Below are positions 1-10,600 of a stretch of 64,000 nucleotides of DNA, one piece after another. Origin of the DNA: Neoarius graeffei (lineage: Eukaryota > Chordata > Actinopteri > Siluriformes > Ariidae). Under the pieces are notes generated by a model. That model did no database searches and was not told the DNA's origin. It saw nothing but the letters and a program-made list of their open reading frames with translations. Position numbers and translations under genes: made by a program. The DNA is taken from the NCBI RefSeq assembly GCF_027579695.1, contig NC_083587.1, positions 44,197,732 through 44,261,731 on the forward strand, written 5' to 3'. The first letter of the stretch is position 1; the number at the start of each line of letters is the position of its first letter.

Positions 1-174
1 TACCGGGTGTAGCCCAAATTATGTAGTTAAAAGGCCTGGTACTGTATTTTGATCAAATTATGACACCGGATAAATATCAAACCGTAACACCCTTTTTGCC
101 TGACAGGACACTGGTCAGTGTTGGGATATTTATCTTAAGCAGTTAGCAGGCTGGCTGGAGTCATGAGTTCTTAC

Positions 175-348
175 CTTTTCAGCGTAAAATCTAACCTCGT
201 CGGCTCGGGCTCGTGTAGTCTCGATCCTCTCATGTCGAACCAAACCCGTCAGGATGTTCCGAAGCATGTTTATTCGGGACTCAGGACCGAGGCCCATCCG
301 CCGAGCCACGCGCCCGTGAGAAATCAGCACTCGTGCAGTCAGACGCAT
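175..348 (-). CDS. mrpl17: Mitochondrial ribosomal protein L17, first coding exon (partial gene)
   Basis: The minus strand encodes 58 residues that start [19 protein letters not shown] and continue through [11 protein letters not shown] and [19 protein letters not shown] to FYAEK. This is the N-terminus of the bL17 family; the human protein shares [16 protein letters not shown] and [11 protein letters not shown]. The exon ends after the lysine codon at a GTAAGA donor (174-169), so it ends in phase 0, and the remaining exons lie left of position 1. An upstream in-frame ATG would add nine residues (start at 375), but the start at 348 gives the family N-terminus. MRPL17 is a nuclear-encoded component of the large mitochondrial ribosomal subunit, imported into the matrix. 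The exon is CpG-rich compared with the AT-rich DNA around it, as expected near a housekeeping promoter. The identification is firm; completeness of the gene cannot be judged. Confidence 0.93.
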
Positions 349-627
349 TTCGCGAAGATAGTCTGAAGGAAACACCTTCTAGATTTGGATATATCTATAT
401 GTGGCAAATATCAAACTAACGTATTTGATATCCAAAATTAACTTGGGTCTGTCTTAAAACGGTTTACACTAAAAACCTAATGGTAAACACACATTCAGCA
501 TGCGCAAAACAGTATCGTTTTCTTCGACTTGAGGCAGTTGTCATCGAACCGTTTGGTATATTACCGCCACCTACTGGACTGGAGTGTAGGTACGACTGTC
601 AAGACGTTCATTTTTCTATTTGCTTAA

Positions 628-1268
628 AGTGCCATTCCACCATTGGATGTATTTTTTTGGCATAAAATACAATATATTTTATGAAAACATGACTAGACAG
701 AGAAATCTTTTAGCTTCAAAATGATATATCAAACATAATTTTTTGACAACGACAAGTATATTAATTTTGCGACCAAAGTCACCTACCCTTTTAATTTCCG
801 TGCGGTAGTGAAACGTGATGTCATCGGCAGGTTCCCCTTCTTGTGTACCACGTCACGTGTGACGTGGCACAGATTATCAGCAATGGCAGATAGAATGCGA
901 TTGTCAGCTTCGGAAAAGAAGCGAAGGAAAATAGCAAGTGATGCCTAAAGGAGACGGTCGATGGTGAATATCGGCACAGCAATCGACAAGTGGAAATCGC
1001 GTTCTATCCGCCATTGCTGATAATCTGTGCCACGTCACACGTGACGTGGTACACAAGAAGGGGAACCTGCCAATGACATCACGTTTCACTACCGCGCGGA
1101 AATTAAAAGGGTAGGTGACTTTGGTCGCAAAATTAATATACTTGTCGTTGTCAAAAAATTATGTTTGATATATCATTTTGAAGCTAAAAGATTTCTCTGT
1201 CTAGTCATGTTGTCATAAAATATATTGTATTTTATGCCAAAGAATACATCCAATGGTGGAATGGCACT
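628..1268. mobile_element. TTAA-flanked fold-back DNA transposon with arms of about 270 bp
   Basis: Bases 628-895 and 1003-1268 are long, nearly perfect inverted repeats, with a spacer of about 107 bp. The ends read AGTGCCATTCCACC and its complement, and both are flanked by TTAA (624-627 and 1269-1272). This fits a superfamily with TTAA target duplications, such as Kolobok or piggyBac. The inner ends of both arms carry an ATGGCAGATAGA-like start. From the left arm (about 882) a frame reads MADRMRLSASEKKRRKIASDA, meets a stop, then reads on as NIGTAIDKWKS. This resembles the basic N-terminus of a transposon accessory protein, but I cannot name the family. It is non-autonomous and shows no transposase. 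Confidence 0.72.
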
Positions 1269-1289
1269 TTAAAGCTAGACGGCCTTTCC

Positions 1290-2710
1290 ATACTTGCCAA
1301 CTTCTCAAAATTCTCATGGGGAGAAAAGTGCATGAACGACATTTTCAATTGGACGAGGGTATGATGCACGGTTGAAATGATAAAAACAGTGGATCCCAAT
1401 TAATTGCAAACCATTTGAAATTCGTACAATTAAGAGTTTTTGAATTGTTGATATTGTTCCATCAGCTCCTATAGGTTATGGGATTCATGTATCAGGCATG
1501 AGAGAGCTCAGAGTGAACGTTTAATATAATAACAATGAAAGGGAAGTCTTAAATCAGATTTTGAGCTGAAAAATCTCCTGCCTGAATATTGTATACATAC
1601 AGAGACCCACAGAAAATAACACAAGTGATGCTTTAGAAGAATGCTTATAATTTCTTAAAATAGTCACAGTGAATGAAAGTATTATTGGATTGCATCAAAT
1701 GTGTTTTCCTTCTGTAAGCTCATGTAAAAATACAAAGAACTATATCATATTAAATTTATATAAGATTTAACCAAAATAGTAACAACTCAATTAAATAAAT
1801 ACTGCACTGTCTTCGTACTACTAAAATGCATCTCTTTCACTAAACACTTTCCAACAGATTTTTTAAAAAGCAATAGAAATACCATCCAAATCCTATCGGA
1901 ATGCATCAGAGGAATTTGCTCATTTGCAAACTTTGACTGAAAGTTTTCAAACAAAATTTAAAAATGGCACTATAAATACTACCATACTATCAAAATATAC
2001 TCCACAAAGAAATTCACTCGGATGCAAAATTTCAGTCCTACCAAAATACACTCACTAGTAATCTTTCACTTAAAACCTCAAAACTTGATCAAAATCTATC
2101 ACTTTCCAGATAATTCACTTAACTTTCAAACATAAATTCAAAATAGCACTAAGACGCTACCACACTATTCAAATACACTCACCAAACAAATTCTCTGTCA
2201 TGCAAAATTTCACTAAACACTTTAGAAGTTGTACAGTTTGTTTCTGAAATGGAACGGAAGACTAGGTTAATTTCACACTCAAATGTCGATTATATTCTGA
2301 TTTAAGGTATCTTTACCTTAAAATGTGTAACTGGCTGGTCGAACATTTGCTTATCCATGGAAATTCATTCTCCCATGCAACCTGGTATTTGCATTCATAT
2401 TTTTGCCGTTTGGTATTTGGTTTAGTGGCCATGATGAATGACTGCTTGTAAAAAATGTCGGATAGCCTGGGTGAATCCTACATTACGGCAGTGACTGTCG
2501 TTCTGTTCGCTGATTGGTTAAAAATCAATTGACGTCAGCAGTGTTTCTCATACGATTCTGATTGGATGTAATCGGGAGTATTTTTAACTTGGTGGTAGGG
2601 ATTTCCCAAAACCGGGAGATTATCCAGTTTTTAACAAATACGATCGGGAGGCAGGAGACGGAGGCTAAAATCGGGAGCCTCCTGCCGAAATCGGGAGGGT
2701 TGGCAAGCAA
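1290..2710. mobile_element. hAT-like non-autonomous element with 8-bp target duplication
   Basis: GCCTTTCC occurs at 1282-1289 and again at 2711-2718, and immediately inside are inverted ends: ACTTGCCAAC near 1291 and GTTGGCAAGC near 2699. An 8-bp duplication with short imperfect terminal repeats is the hAT signature. The right end contains a palindromic block with repeated CGGGAG (about 2640-2700). The 1.4-kb interior is AT-rich with no reading frame above about 100 codons and no transposase domain visible. The left end abuts the TTAA of the preceding fold-back element, so two DNA transposons lie almost back to back. Confidence 0.58.
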
Positions 2711-3519
2711 GCCTTTCCGGCACGGTGATGTAGTGGTTAGCACTGTCGCCTCACAGCAAGAAGGTCCTGGGTTCGAGCCCAGCGGCCAGCGAGGGCCTTT
2801 CTGTGTGGAGTTTGCATGTTCTCCCCATGTCCGCGTGGGTTTCCTCCGTCCCCACAGTCCAAAGACATGCAGGTTAAGTTAATTGGTGACTCTAAATTGA
2901 CCGTAGGTGTGAATGTGAGTGTGAATGGTTGTCTGTGTCTATGTGTCAGCCCTGTGATGACCTGGCGACTTGTCCAGGGTGTACCCCGCCTTTCGCCCGT
3001 AGTCAGCTGGGATAGGCTCCAGCTTGCCTGCGACCCTGTAGAAGGATAAAGCGGTTAGAGATAATGAGATGAGATGAGACGATCGGGAGGCAGGAGACGG
3101 AGGCTAAAATCAGGAGCCTCCTGCCGAAATCGGGAGGGTTGGCAAGCATGCCTTTCCGGCACGGTGATGTAGTGGTTAGCACTGTCGCCTCACAGCAAGA
3201 AGATCCTGGGTTCGAGCCCAGCGGCCAGCGAGGGCCTTTCTGTGTGGAGTTTGCATGTTCTCCCCGTGTCCGCGTGGGTTTCCTCCAGGTGCTCCGGTTT
3301 CCCCCACAGTCCAAAGACATGCAGGTTAAGTTAACTGGTGACTCTAAATTGACCGTAGGTGTGAATGTGAGTGTGAATGGTTGTCTGTGTCTATGTGTCA
3401 GCCCTGCGATGACCTGGTGACTTGTCCAGGGTGTACCCCGCCTTTCACCCGTAGTCAGCTGGGATAGGCTCCAGCTTGCCTGCGACCCTGTAGAACAGGA
3501 TAAGCGGCTACAGATAATG
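2641..3519 (+). repeat. Tandem duplication (period 439 bp) of hAT end plus SINE
   Basis: The block beginning CGATCGGGAGGCAGG at 2641 begins again at 3080. Each unit carries the last 75 or so bases of the hAT-like element followed by one SINE copy. The units differ in their tails: unit 1 ends in GATGA repeats and unit 2 in GGAT repeats. Unit 1 also lacks about 17 bp near 2853. After unit 2 the sequence GGCCTTTCG (about 3535) matches the target duplication left of the SINE. Confidence 0.85.
2719..3079 (+). mobile_element. tRNA-derived SINE, main family, copy 1
   Basis: This is the most abundant family in the window. Its head, GGCACGGTGATGTAGTGGTT, resembles a tRNA A box. GGGTTCGAGCC is a B box. 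The conserved body runs through GTTTGCATGTTCTCCCC and CCCACAGTCCAAAGACATG. The 3' part contains CTGGGATAGGCTCCAGC and ends in GATGA-type repeats. The body resembles fish V-SINEs (DANA/HE1/Mermaid type) from memory of the family. This copy has a small internal deletion and is unit 1 of the tandem pair. Confidence 0.88.
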
Positions 3520-3525
3520 GATGGA
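3158..3525 (+). mobile_element. tRNA-derived SINE, main family, copy 2
   Basis: Unit 2 of the tandem pair. It shares with copy 1 the diagnostic AGCGGCCAGC after the B box, which supports duplication rather than two insertions, but its tail is GGATGGATGG instead of GATGAGATG. Confidence 0.87.
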
Positions 3526-3633
3526 TGGATAGATGGCCTTTCGATTTCATAAAATCGGTGAAATTTAGTTCCCTCTGAAATTTGGTCATTGTGATATGTT
3601 TCTCATCTCATTATCTCTAGCTGCTTTATTAAA
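3526..3633. repeat. Short linker with a reversed SINE tail remnant
   Basis: Bases 3601-3630 read TCTCATCTCATTATCTCTAG and then a GCTTTATT-like end, i.e. the 3' tail of the main SINE family on the minus strand. The remainder of the SINE is missing, so this is a broken copy joined directly to THAP-encoding transposon sequence. Confidence 0.55.
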
Positions 3634-3984
3634 ATGGTTAACAGATGTATTGTAGGAAGGTGTAGCAACACCAATCTTGATGGGATTCGTACTCATCGTT
3701 TCCCAAAAGACCGGACAATGAGAGAGAAATGGGAGCGCTTGGTCTACACAGGCTGTGCACTGAAACCGTGCAAAGCTCGCACAGCCTGCTGGCGCTTCCG
3801 CAGGTGACGTCACGAACCTGGCTCCAGACTCCCTTGGGATTTTTCCAGACGCATTTTGTTATTTATTTTTTCTGCTGTAGACAGATGGCCTTGTGCAAAA
3901 TTACCCTTCTGGATGAGTGTGTAAAGGGACATTCTTTCATATAAAAAACAAAACAAAACATGAAATAGGTCCAGAATATGCCCT
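3634..3984 (+). pseudogene. THAP-domain transposon fragment (truncated)
   Basis: From ATG 3634, 57 codons read MVNRCIVGRCSNTNLDGIRT, then HRFPKD and MREKWERLV, with a stop at 3805. The C-x4-C pair near the N-terminus, the FP and the conserved W match the first half of a THAP zinc finger. The second C-x2-H pair is absent, so the domain is incomplete. The fragment ends at a TTAA junction (3985-3988) preceded by AATATGCCCT. I infer a relic of a TTAA-duplicating THAP transposon (Kolobok-like) whose left end is lost. Confidence 0.6.
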
Positions 3985-4030
3985 TTAAATTAAAGGGCAT
4001 ATTCTGGACCTATTTCGTGTTTTGTTTATT
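3946..4030. repeat. Near-perfect 85-bp inverted repeat: two transposon ends head to head
   Basis: The arms meet at CCCTTTAAATTAAAGGG (3981-3997). Each arm carries GGTCCAGAATATGCCC or its complement and an AAACAAAACA-type run. Read as TTAA-flanked termini, the left arm is the right end of the THAP element and the right arm is the end of a second copy, which starts at 3994 and whose extent is unclear. Confidence 0.7.
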
Positions 4031-4508
4031 AAAGGCTTTAATATACAATAAATGTTCATGTTTGTGGTGATTTATATGGGTACTTGTTTCTTTAGAGTAA
4101 ACATTGCAATTATATTATTTTGCTTTATATTTTTAGCTAGTTCTCACGTAAATAATTGTGCTTTTAGTTTTTATTAGCAAAAAGCTAGTATTAACCGTAA
4201 ATCCCTCTAGTCAGCTCTCCACCTGCCTCAATACTAGAAACGATAAGTGACTTTTATTTTGAAACAAAACAAAATACTACTGCAACTTTCACCAGGAAGT
4301 AAACGAGTTAACTATTGTTTCTGGTGTATATTTTAACTTTACTTATATTTTAGTTAGATTTATTTAAACCGGAATATTTCATGTGGCCGATATGTTTAAG
4401 CTGAACCCACTAGCGGTGAGGAGGAAGTGATCCAGTGAGATTAATGGAGCCCGCATTTGATTATTTTGTTCATTAAAAGCCACTGGTTTTAGTTTGTCAC
4501 GTGGCAAC

Positions 4509-4676
4509 ATGTTTTCATTCCAACTGAACATAAATTTTAGAGCGCTGCTTGGCGTCGCTTTTGTTATACGTTTATTTTTGGTGGGTTTTGGGATTTATCA
4601 AGACAAAACCATGGTGGTCAAATACACCGATATCGATTTTCATGTCTTTTTAGACGCATCCAGACTTGTAATGCAG
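4509..4676 (+). CDS. pigm: pigm exon 1
   Basis: 56 codons from ATG 4509 to CAG 4676, then a GTGAGT donor (phase 0). It contains the first membrane segment (residues about 11-30, [19 protein letters not shown]) and the luminal YTDID catalytic motif. The frame is open from a TTG codon at 4494, but 4509 is the first ATG. Confidence 0.94.
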
Positions 4677-7600
4677 GTGAGTTCTTCTGTAGAAGAAATG
4701 ACAGCTGACATGTAGTGATGAAGTCAGGGGCGGGGTTCCCAAAAGCCTCTTAACACTAAGAGCATCTTAAAGCAGATACGCAGATTTTTAAATAAATTTC
4801 TGAGTGGATAGTATCTCTGTCCTTGACTCTTGTATGCTGCATAAATGGGAATTTAAAAAAAGTATATTTTTGAGAGAGGGTGGCACGGTGATGTAGTGGT
4901 TAGCACTGTCGCCTCACAGCAAGAAGGTCCTGGGTTCGAGCCTCGTGGCCGGCGAGGGCCTTTCTGTGTGGAGTTTGCATGTTCTCCCCGTGTCCGCGTG
5001 GGTTTCCTCCGGGTGCTCCGGTTTCCCCCACAGTCCAAAGACATGCAGGTTAGGTTAACTGGTGACTCTAAATTGACCGTAGGTGTGAATGTGAGTGTGA
5101 ATGGTTGTCTGTGTCTATGTGTCAGCCCTGTGGTAACCTGGCGACTTGTCCAGGGTGTACCCCGCCTTTTGCCCGTAGTCAGCTGGGATAGGCTCCAGCT
5201 TGCCTGCGACCCTATAGGATAAAGCGGCTAGAGATAATGAGATGAGATATTTTTGAGAGTTAAAATCGACTGCAAAGTTGGCATTCGAGCTGCCCCGCTG
5301 AGCCAGCCAGCCCTGAGCATGTGACATCAAAGCAGGAACCGGTTTTAAGGTCGAGGCCTTTTACAGCTATAGACCAAAGTCATATAAATAAAAATTTATG
5401 GTGAAAGTAAGAAATACCGTTACCGACTTGCTCAACTAAGACTGATTTGCCTTAATTGATTGTGGGTTGAGTCTCATTAAAACAGGATAGGTGTTATAAC
5501 TTATGCAACATACATGTACATGCATGCATTTTCACTGATAAAATGTAAAAGGCTAATTAAATAATCAGATGAACTGAGACAATCACATTCTGAAGCAAAT
5601 TAAATAATCTTATACTGGTAACTTAAACACACAATACAAGTTACATGTATTAATCTAAATTCAGGTAAACAACATGTTTTGTATCTAAATAAGAGTCGGA
5701 GCTTACCTGTCTGTGTTCTTGCTTCTTGAAGGCCGATCTTGTGGCCGATTGTTTTGAAACAATCTGACTTTCGGTTGTTCGTTCAGTTCTCCGTTCATTT
5801 GCTCCTTCCATGTAAGGGCAAGATGGCAGCAGTATCCAGTGCAGAAATAAGACAGCTGCTCCACTCATTCTCCATTACTGAGTACTCTGCCATTACTGCT
5901 CAGCTCAGGCAATTACTAAAACCCAGGACGGAATGGGATGTCACCGGTTTTAGCAACAACCGCGGGGAGGTCACTGCCCGAGCGATAATATGTCACGTTT
6001 CGTCCCGGGTTTTACCAACAACCCTCAGCTCACTCCAGGAGAACTGGTGCAACTGAACTCACTTTGCTTTAAAAAATAAAATACTTTTTTTCTTTAATTG
6101 TTGGTACTGCACCCTCTTTCAATACGGGCTTATAGCCAACACTCCTCAACAGATCAGAGGTCTCGTACAAGTCTTCAGTAAAATGTGCAGAGCAGAGGAG
6201 AGACCACTTCGTAGCCGCCCAATGTGCCCATGAACTTCTCGCAAAACGCATCCAAATCTTTGCAGTTTGAACATTCTTGGACCATGAATGTAACGTAAAG
6301 CCACCTTCTGTCGTGTTGCTGCACCCACCAGCAAGACATCTACGTGGCATGGCGACAAATTAGCTCAAAATGGAGGATCGGAGTTGCAGTCAACTCTGTG
6401 TTTTAGTATAGCGGAAATGGCAATGAGACCAATAGACTTCGTGCGGTGATGTTACGGACGTCAAGGTCATTCACTCGGACCGCTACCTATATGAATCACT
6501 TTAATCATAAAAATTACTATATTAGATTTATTGTTAACAGTTAAAACTATTCCTGTGCCATTCTTGAGGTCTCAAGGCATTTATAAACGAAAGTGAGGCC
6601 ATGGCTCTGCATATCTCCTTTAACTAGGAGAGCGAGAGAGTGTTCATTGTGATGCTCGCTCTACCATTTAACAATGATCTTTGTGCTATGATGCTTTTGG
6701 GAAACCCACCCCAGGCTAGTAAAGGACACATATCGTTTTATTTTCGGGTATTTTGCGTCGTTCCTTAGTAATGGTGTTACAGTTTGAAATTTTTGCGGTA
6801 TGATAACCGAATCTAAAAATTTCACTGGTATAAACAAGCCATTGAAAACAAAGACAAACCATTCAGTACATACTGAAGCACAATGCATTCACTAAAGGGG
6901 GAAAAACAGACACCTTATTCTTTAATTATGAGCTATCTTAATTGCAAGAAAAGCTCTCATAATTATGAGATCATGATCTAAGACTATTCTGTAGCCTCAG
7001 CTGGAGGATCTTGAGCAGGTCTTTGTGACCCCACCAAACCAGTTAGGATGGATATAAAATGTATGACTTTATATCCATGAAGCATCCTGTAGTGATTTAA
7101 CTTCTCCTGCAAGAAGACAGTGACGGAGTTTCTGCCTGAACAAGACTTGAGTTGCCTGTGCAGTGTTGATGTACAAAAATTACTGCAATCCACCATTAAG
7201 TAACGATATTTCCCAGTGTTTCATAGTACTAAGGAAATAAACGCAGATTAAATGTGATAGACCACAGAAGCCAAATGAGCCGTTTCAATGCTAAAAGCGT
7301 TCAGGGGGAAGCCTAATGGTTAGAGAAGCAGCTTTGGGACCGAAAAGTCACCAGTTTAATTCCCTGGACCAGCATGAATGGCTGAAGTGCCCTTGAGCAA
7401 AGCACCTAATCCCCAACTGCTCCCCAGGCTGCTCTAGGTATGTTGTATGTCGCTCTGGATAAGAGCACAAGAGCAACTAAGGTTTCTGTCTCCAGACTAT
7501 TCTTCCATGTACACTCGCCACAGTATTTTTCACTCAGACTTAAGTATTCATTTCCCTATGTAATTTACTTGGTTACTTTTGAAATCAGTATTGACAACTA

Positions 7601-10600
7601 CACACAACAGAGCTTCCTGGCACCCTGCCACTAATCCCTTACAAAATCCTTTGCCCTGTTACGTTTTTGGTGTGTCTGGCTAAGTTTTGCCTGAGCTGAA
7701 GTCCCGGCTCTAGTAGTAATGGTTCGCCACTGCATTATACTAATGTTAAAGAAATTAAATGCTTTGAAACAGTGTTTTGATTATAACTATCTTTCTTTCA
7801 TAGGGTGAGTCTCCATACAACAGGTCCACCTACCGGTATACACCACTCCTGGCATGGATGTTATCACCGAGCAGCTATTTGACCTCTCACTTTGGGAAGC
7901 TGCTATTTGTGATTTGTGACGTACTCTCCGGTGTCCTTTTATACCACATATTGACTCTTCAAGGTTTATCCAGTGATGCAGCCTGTCGTTTCTCAGCTCT
8001 CTGGCTTCTGAATCCTTTACCAATTGGCGTATCGACGCGTGGGAATGCTGAAGCACTTTTGGCTGTTTTGGTCCTGTCCACTCTCTTGTGTTTACAACTG
8101 AAGAGACATTTAACAGCAGCATTTCTCTATGGTCTCTCTGTCCATATGAAAATCTATACAGTAATATATGCCCTTCCCATCGCCCTCTTCATATCAAATC
8201 ACAAGGAATTGCAGAACCGTTACAGAGGTGTTTTTAGGGTTCTCCAAAGCCTTTTCAATAAGGATCTGGCTCTATTTGCTGTCGTTGCAGGAGCTGTGTT
8301 TCTTGGACTGACTTTGACCTTTTATTGCATGTAAGTTAAAATAATCTGAGTTTAACAAAGATCTAGCCAACTGGGAATTGAACTCATTTTTGCTCAGCAG
8401 CATTCTGTTAATTATACATCTACAGTGCCTTGCAAATGTATTCATACCCCTTGAACTTTTTCACATTTTTCCACCTTACAACCACGAACTTAAAAGTTTT
8501 TTATTGAGATTTTATGTGATAGACCAACACAGAGTAGCACATAATTGTGAAGTGAAACGAAAATGATAAATGGTCTTCAAAATTTTAAACAAATAAAAAT
8601 CTGAAAAATGTGGTGTGCATTAGTATTCAGCCCCCTGTCCTCTGATACCTCTAAATACAATCCAGTGCAATCAATTGCCTTCAGAAGTCATCTAATCAGT
8701 TAATAGAGTCCTACTGTGTGTAATTTACTCTCAGCATAAACACACTTGTTCTGTGAAGGCCTCAGTGGTTTGTTAGAGAACACTGAAGAACAAACAGCAT
8801 CATGAAGACCAAAGAACTCACCAGACAGGTCAGGGATAAAGTTCTGGAGAAGTTTAAAGCAGGGTTAGGTTATAAAAAAATATCCCAAGCTCTGAACATC
8901 TCAAGAAGCACTATTCAATCCATCATTCAAAAATGGAAAAAGTATGGCACAACTGCAAACCTACCAAGACATGGCCGTCCACCTAAACTGACAGAGCGAG
9001 CAAGGAGAGCACTGGTCAGAGAAGCAGCCAAGAGGCCCATGATCACTCTGGAGGAGCTGCAGAAATCCACAGCTCAGGTGGGAGAATCTGTGCACAGGAC
9101 AACTATAAGTCGTACACTCCACAAATCTGGCCTTTTTGGAAGAGTGGCAAGAAGAAAGCCATTGTTGAAAGACAGGCATAAGAAGCCATGTAGAGGACAC
9201 AGCAAACATGTGGAAGAAGGTGCTTTGGTCAGATGAGACCAAAGTTGAACTTTTTGGCCTAAATGTAAAGCGCTATGTGTGCCGGAAAACTAACACTGCT
9301 CATCACCCTGCACACACCATCCCCACTGTGAAACATGGTGGTGGCAGCATCATGCTATGGGGATGCTTTTCTTCAGCAGGGACAGGGAAGCTGGTCAGAG
9401 TTGATGGGAAGATGGATGGAGCTAAATACAGGGCAATCCTGGAAGAAAACCTGTTGGAGGCTGCAAAAGACTTGAGACTGGGAAGGAGATTCACCTTCCA
9501 GCAAGACAATGACCCTAAACATACAGCCAGAGCTACAATGGAATGGTTTAGATCAAAGAATATTCATGTGTTAGAATGGCCCAGTCAAAGTCCAGACCTA
9601 AATCCCATTGAGCATCTGTGGCAAGACTTGAAAATTGCTGTTCACAGACGCTCTCCATCCAATCTGGCTGAGCTTGAGCTATTTTGCAAAGAAGAATGGG
9701 CAAAAATTTCAGTGTCTAGATGTGCAAAGCTGGTAGAGACATACCACAAAAGACTTGCAGCTGTAATTGCAGCAAAAGATGGCTCTACAAAGTATTGACG
9801 CAGGGGGGCTGAATACTAATGCACATCACATTTTTCAGATTTTTATTTGTTTAAAATTTTGAAGACCATTTATCATTTTCGTTTCACTTCACAATTATGT
9901 GCTACTCTGTGTTGGTCTATCACATAAAATCTCAATAAAAAACTTTTAAGTTCGTGGTTGTAAGGTGGAAAAATGTGAAAAAGTTCAAGGGGTATGAATA
10001 CTTTTGCAAGGCACTGTAATGCAGTTGTACTGATTGAACACCAGTGGTTCTAATCTGGCAAGCCATAAAATTAAAGAGCATGCTGAGACTGATAGCTCCA
10101 GATCACAATAACCAACACACATTTAAGTTATTCCACGAAATCGAGTCGTACATGAGCTGATAGTCAAGTTGGCTATAAACCATGTACGATGAGATTAAGT
10201 GGAATAACTATGTTATTCTATCCACATTCACTGGATTTTGAGAAATGGAGCATTTTTGTTTTTTTGCAAATTCAATTAAAAAAAACTTTATGCAAAACAT
10301 CCAACAAAATAATTTCTGCTTAGAATATAAACAAACTGGTGAAATGACAGTAGCAATTTGTGAAAAGTACGATAATAATTATTGAAAAATAAGAGCTTTC
10401 TTACTATCAAATACATTCATTACATATTTTGTTGGGTTTTTTTGTTTTGTTTTTTTTGTATTTTTGTGGTTTTGGTTTCGAGTCGAGTTTTTATTTCGTC
10501 CTCGGTTGGTTCAGCAACACGGTCCGTCATTTTGTTTTTCTCTCACGGTATATGAGCCGATATCCTAGTAGTAGAGTAGCCTATCAAAACACACGATTGC

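Noticed and set aside
2562-3420. Open frames of 93-106 codons with [20 protein letters not shown]-like products, repeated many times in the window
   Set aside because: They are translations of the main SINE family in either orientation; the same peptide recurs at every SINE copy.
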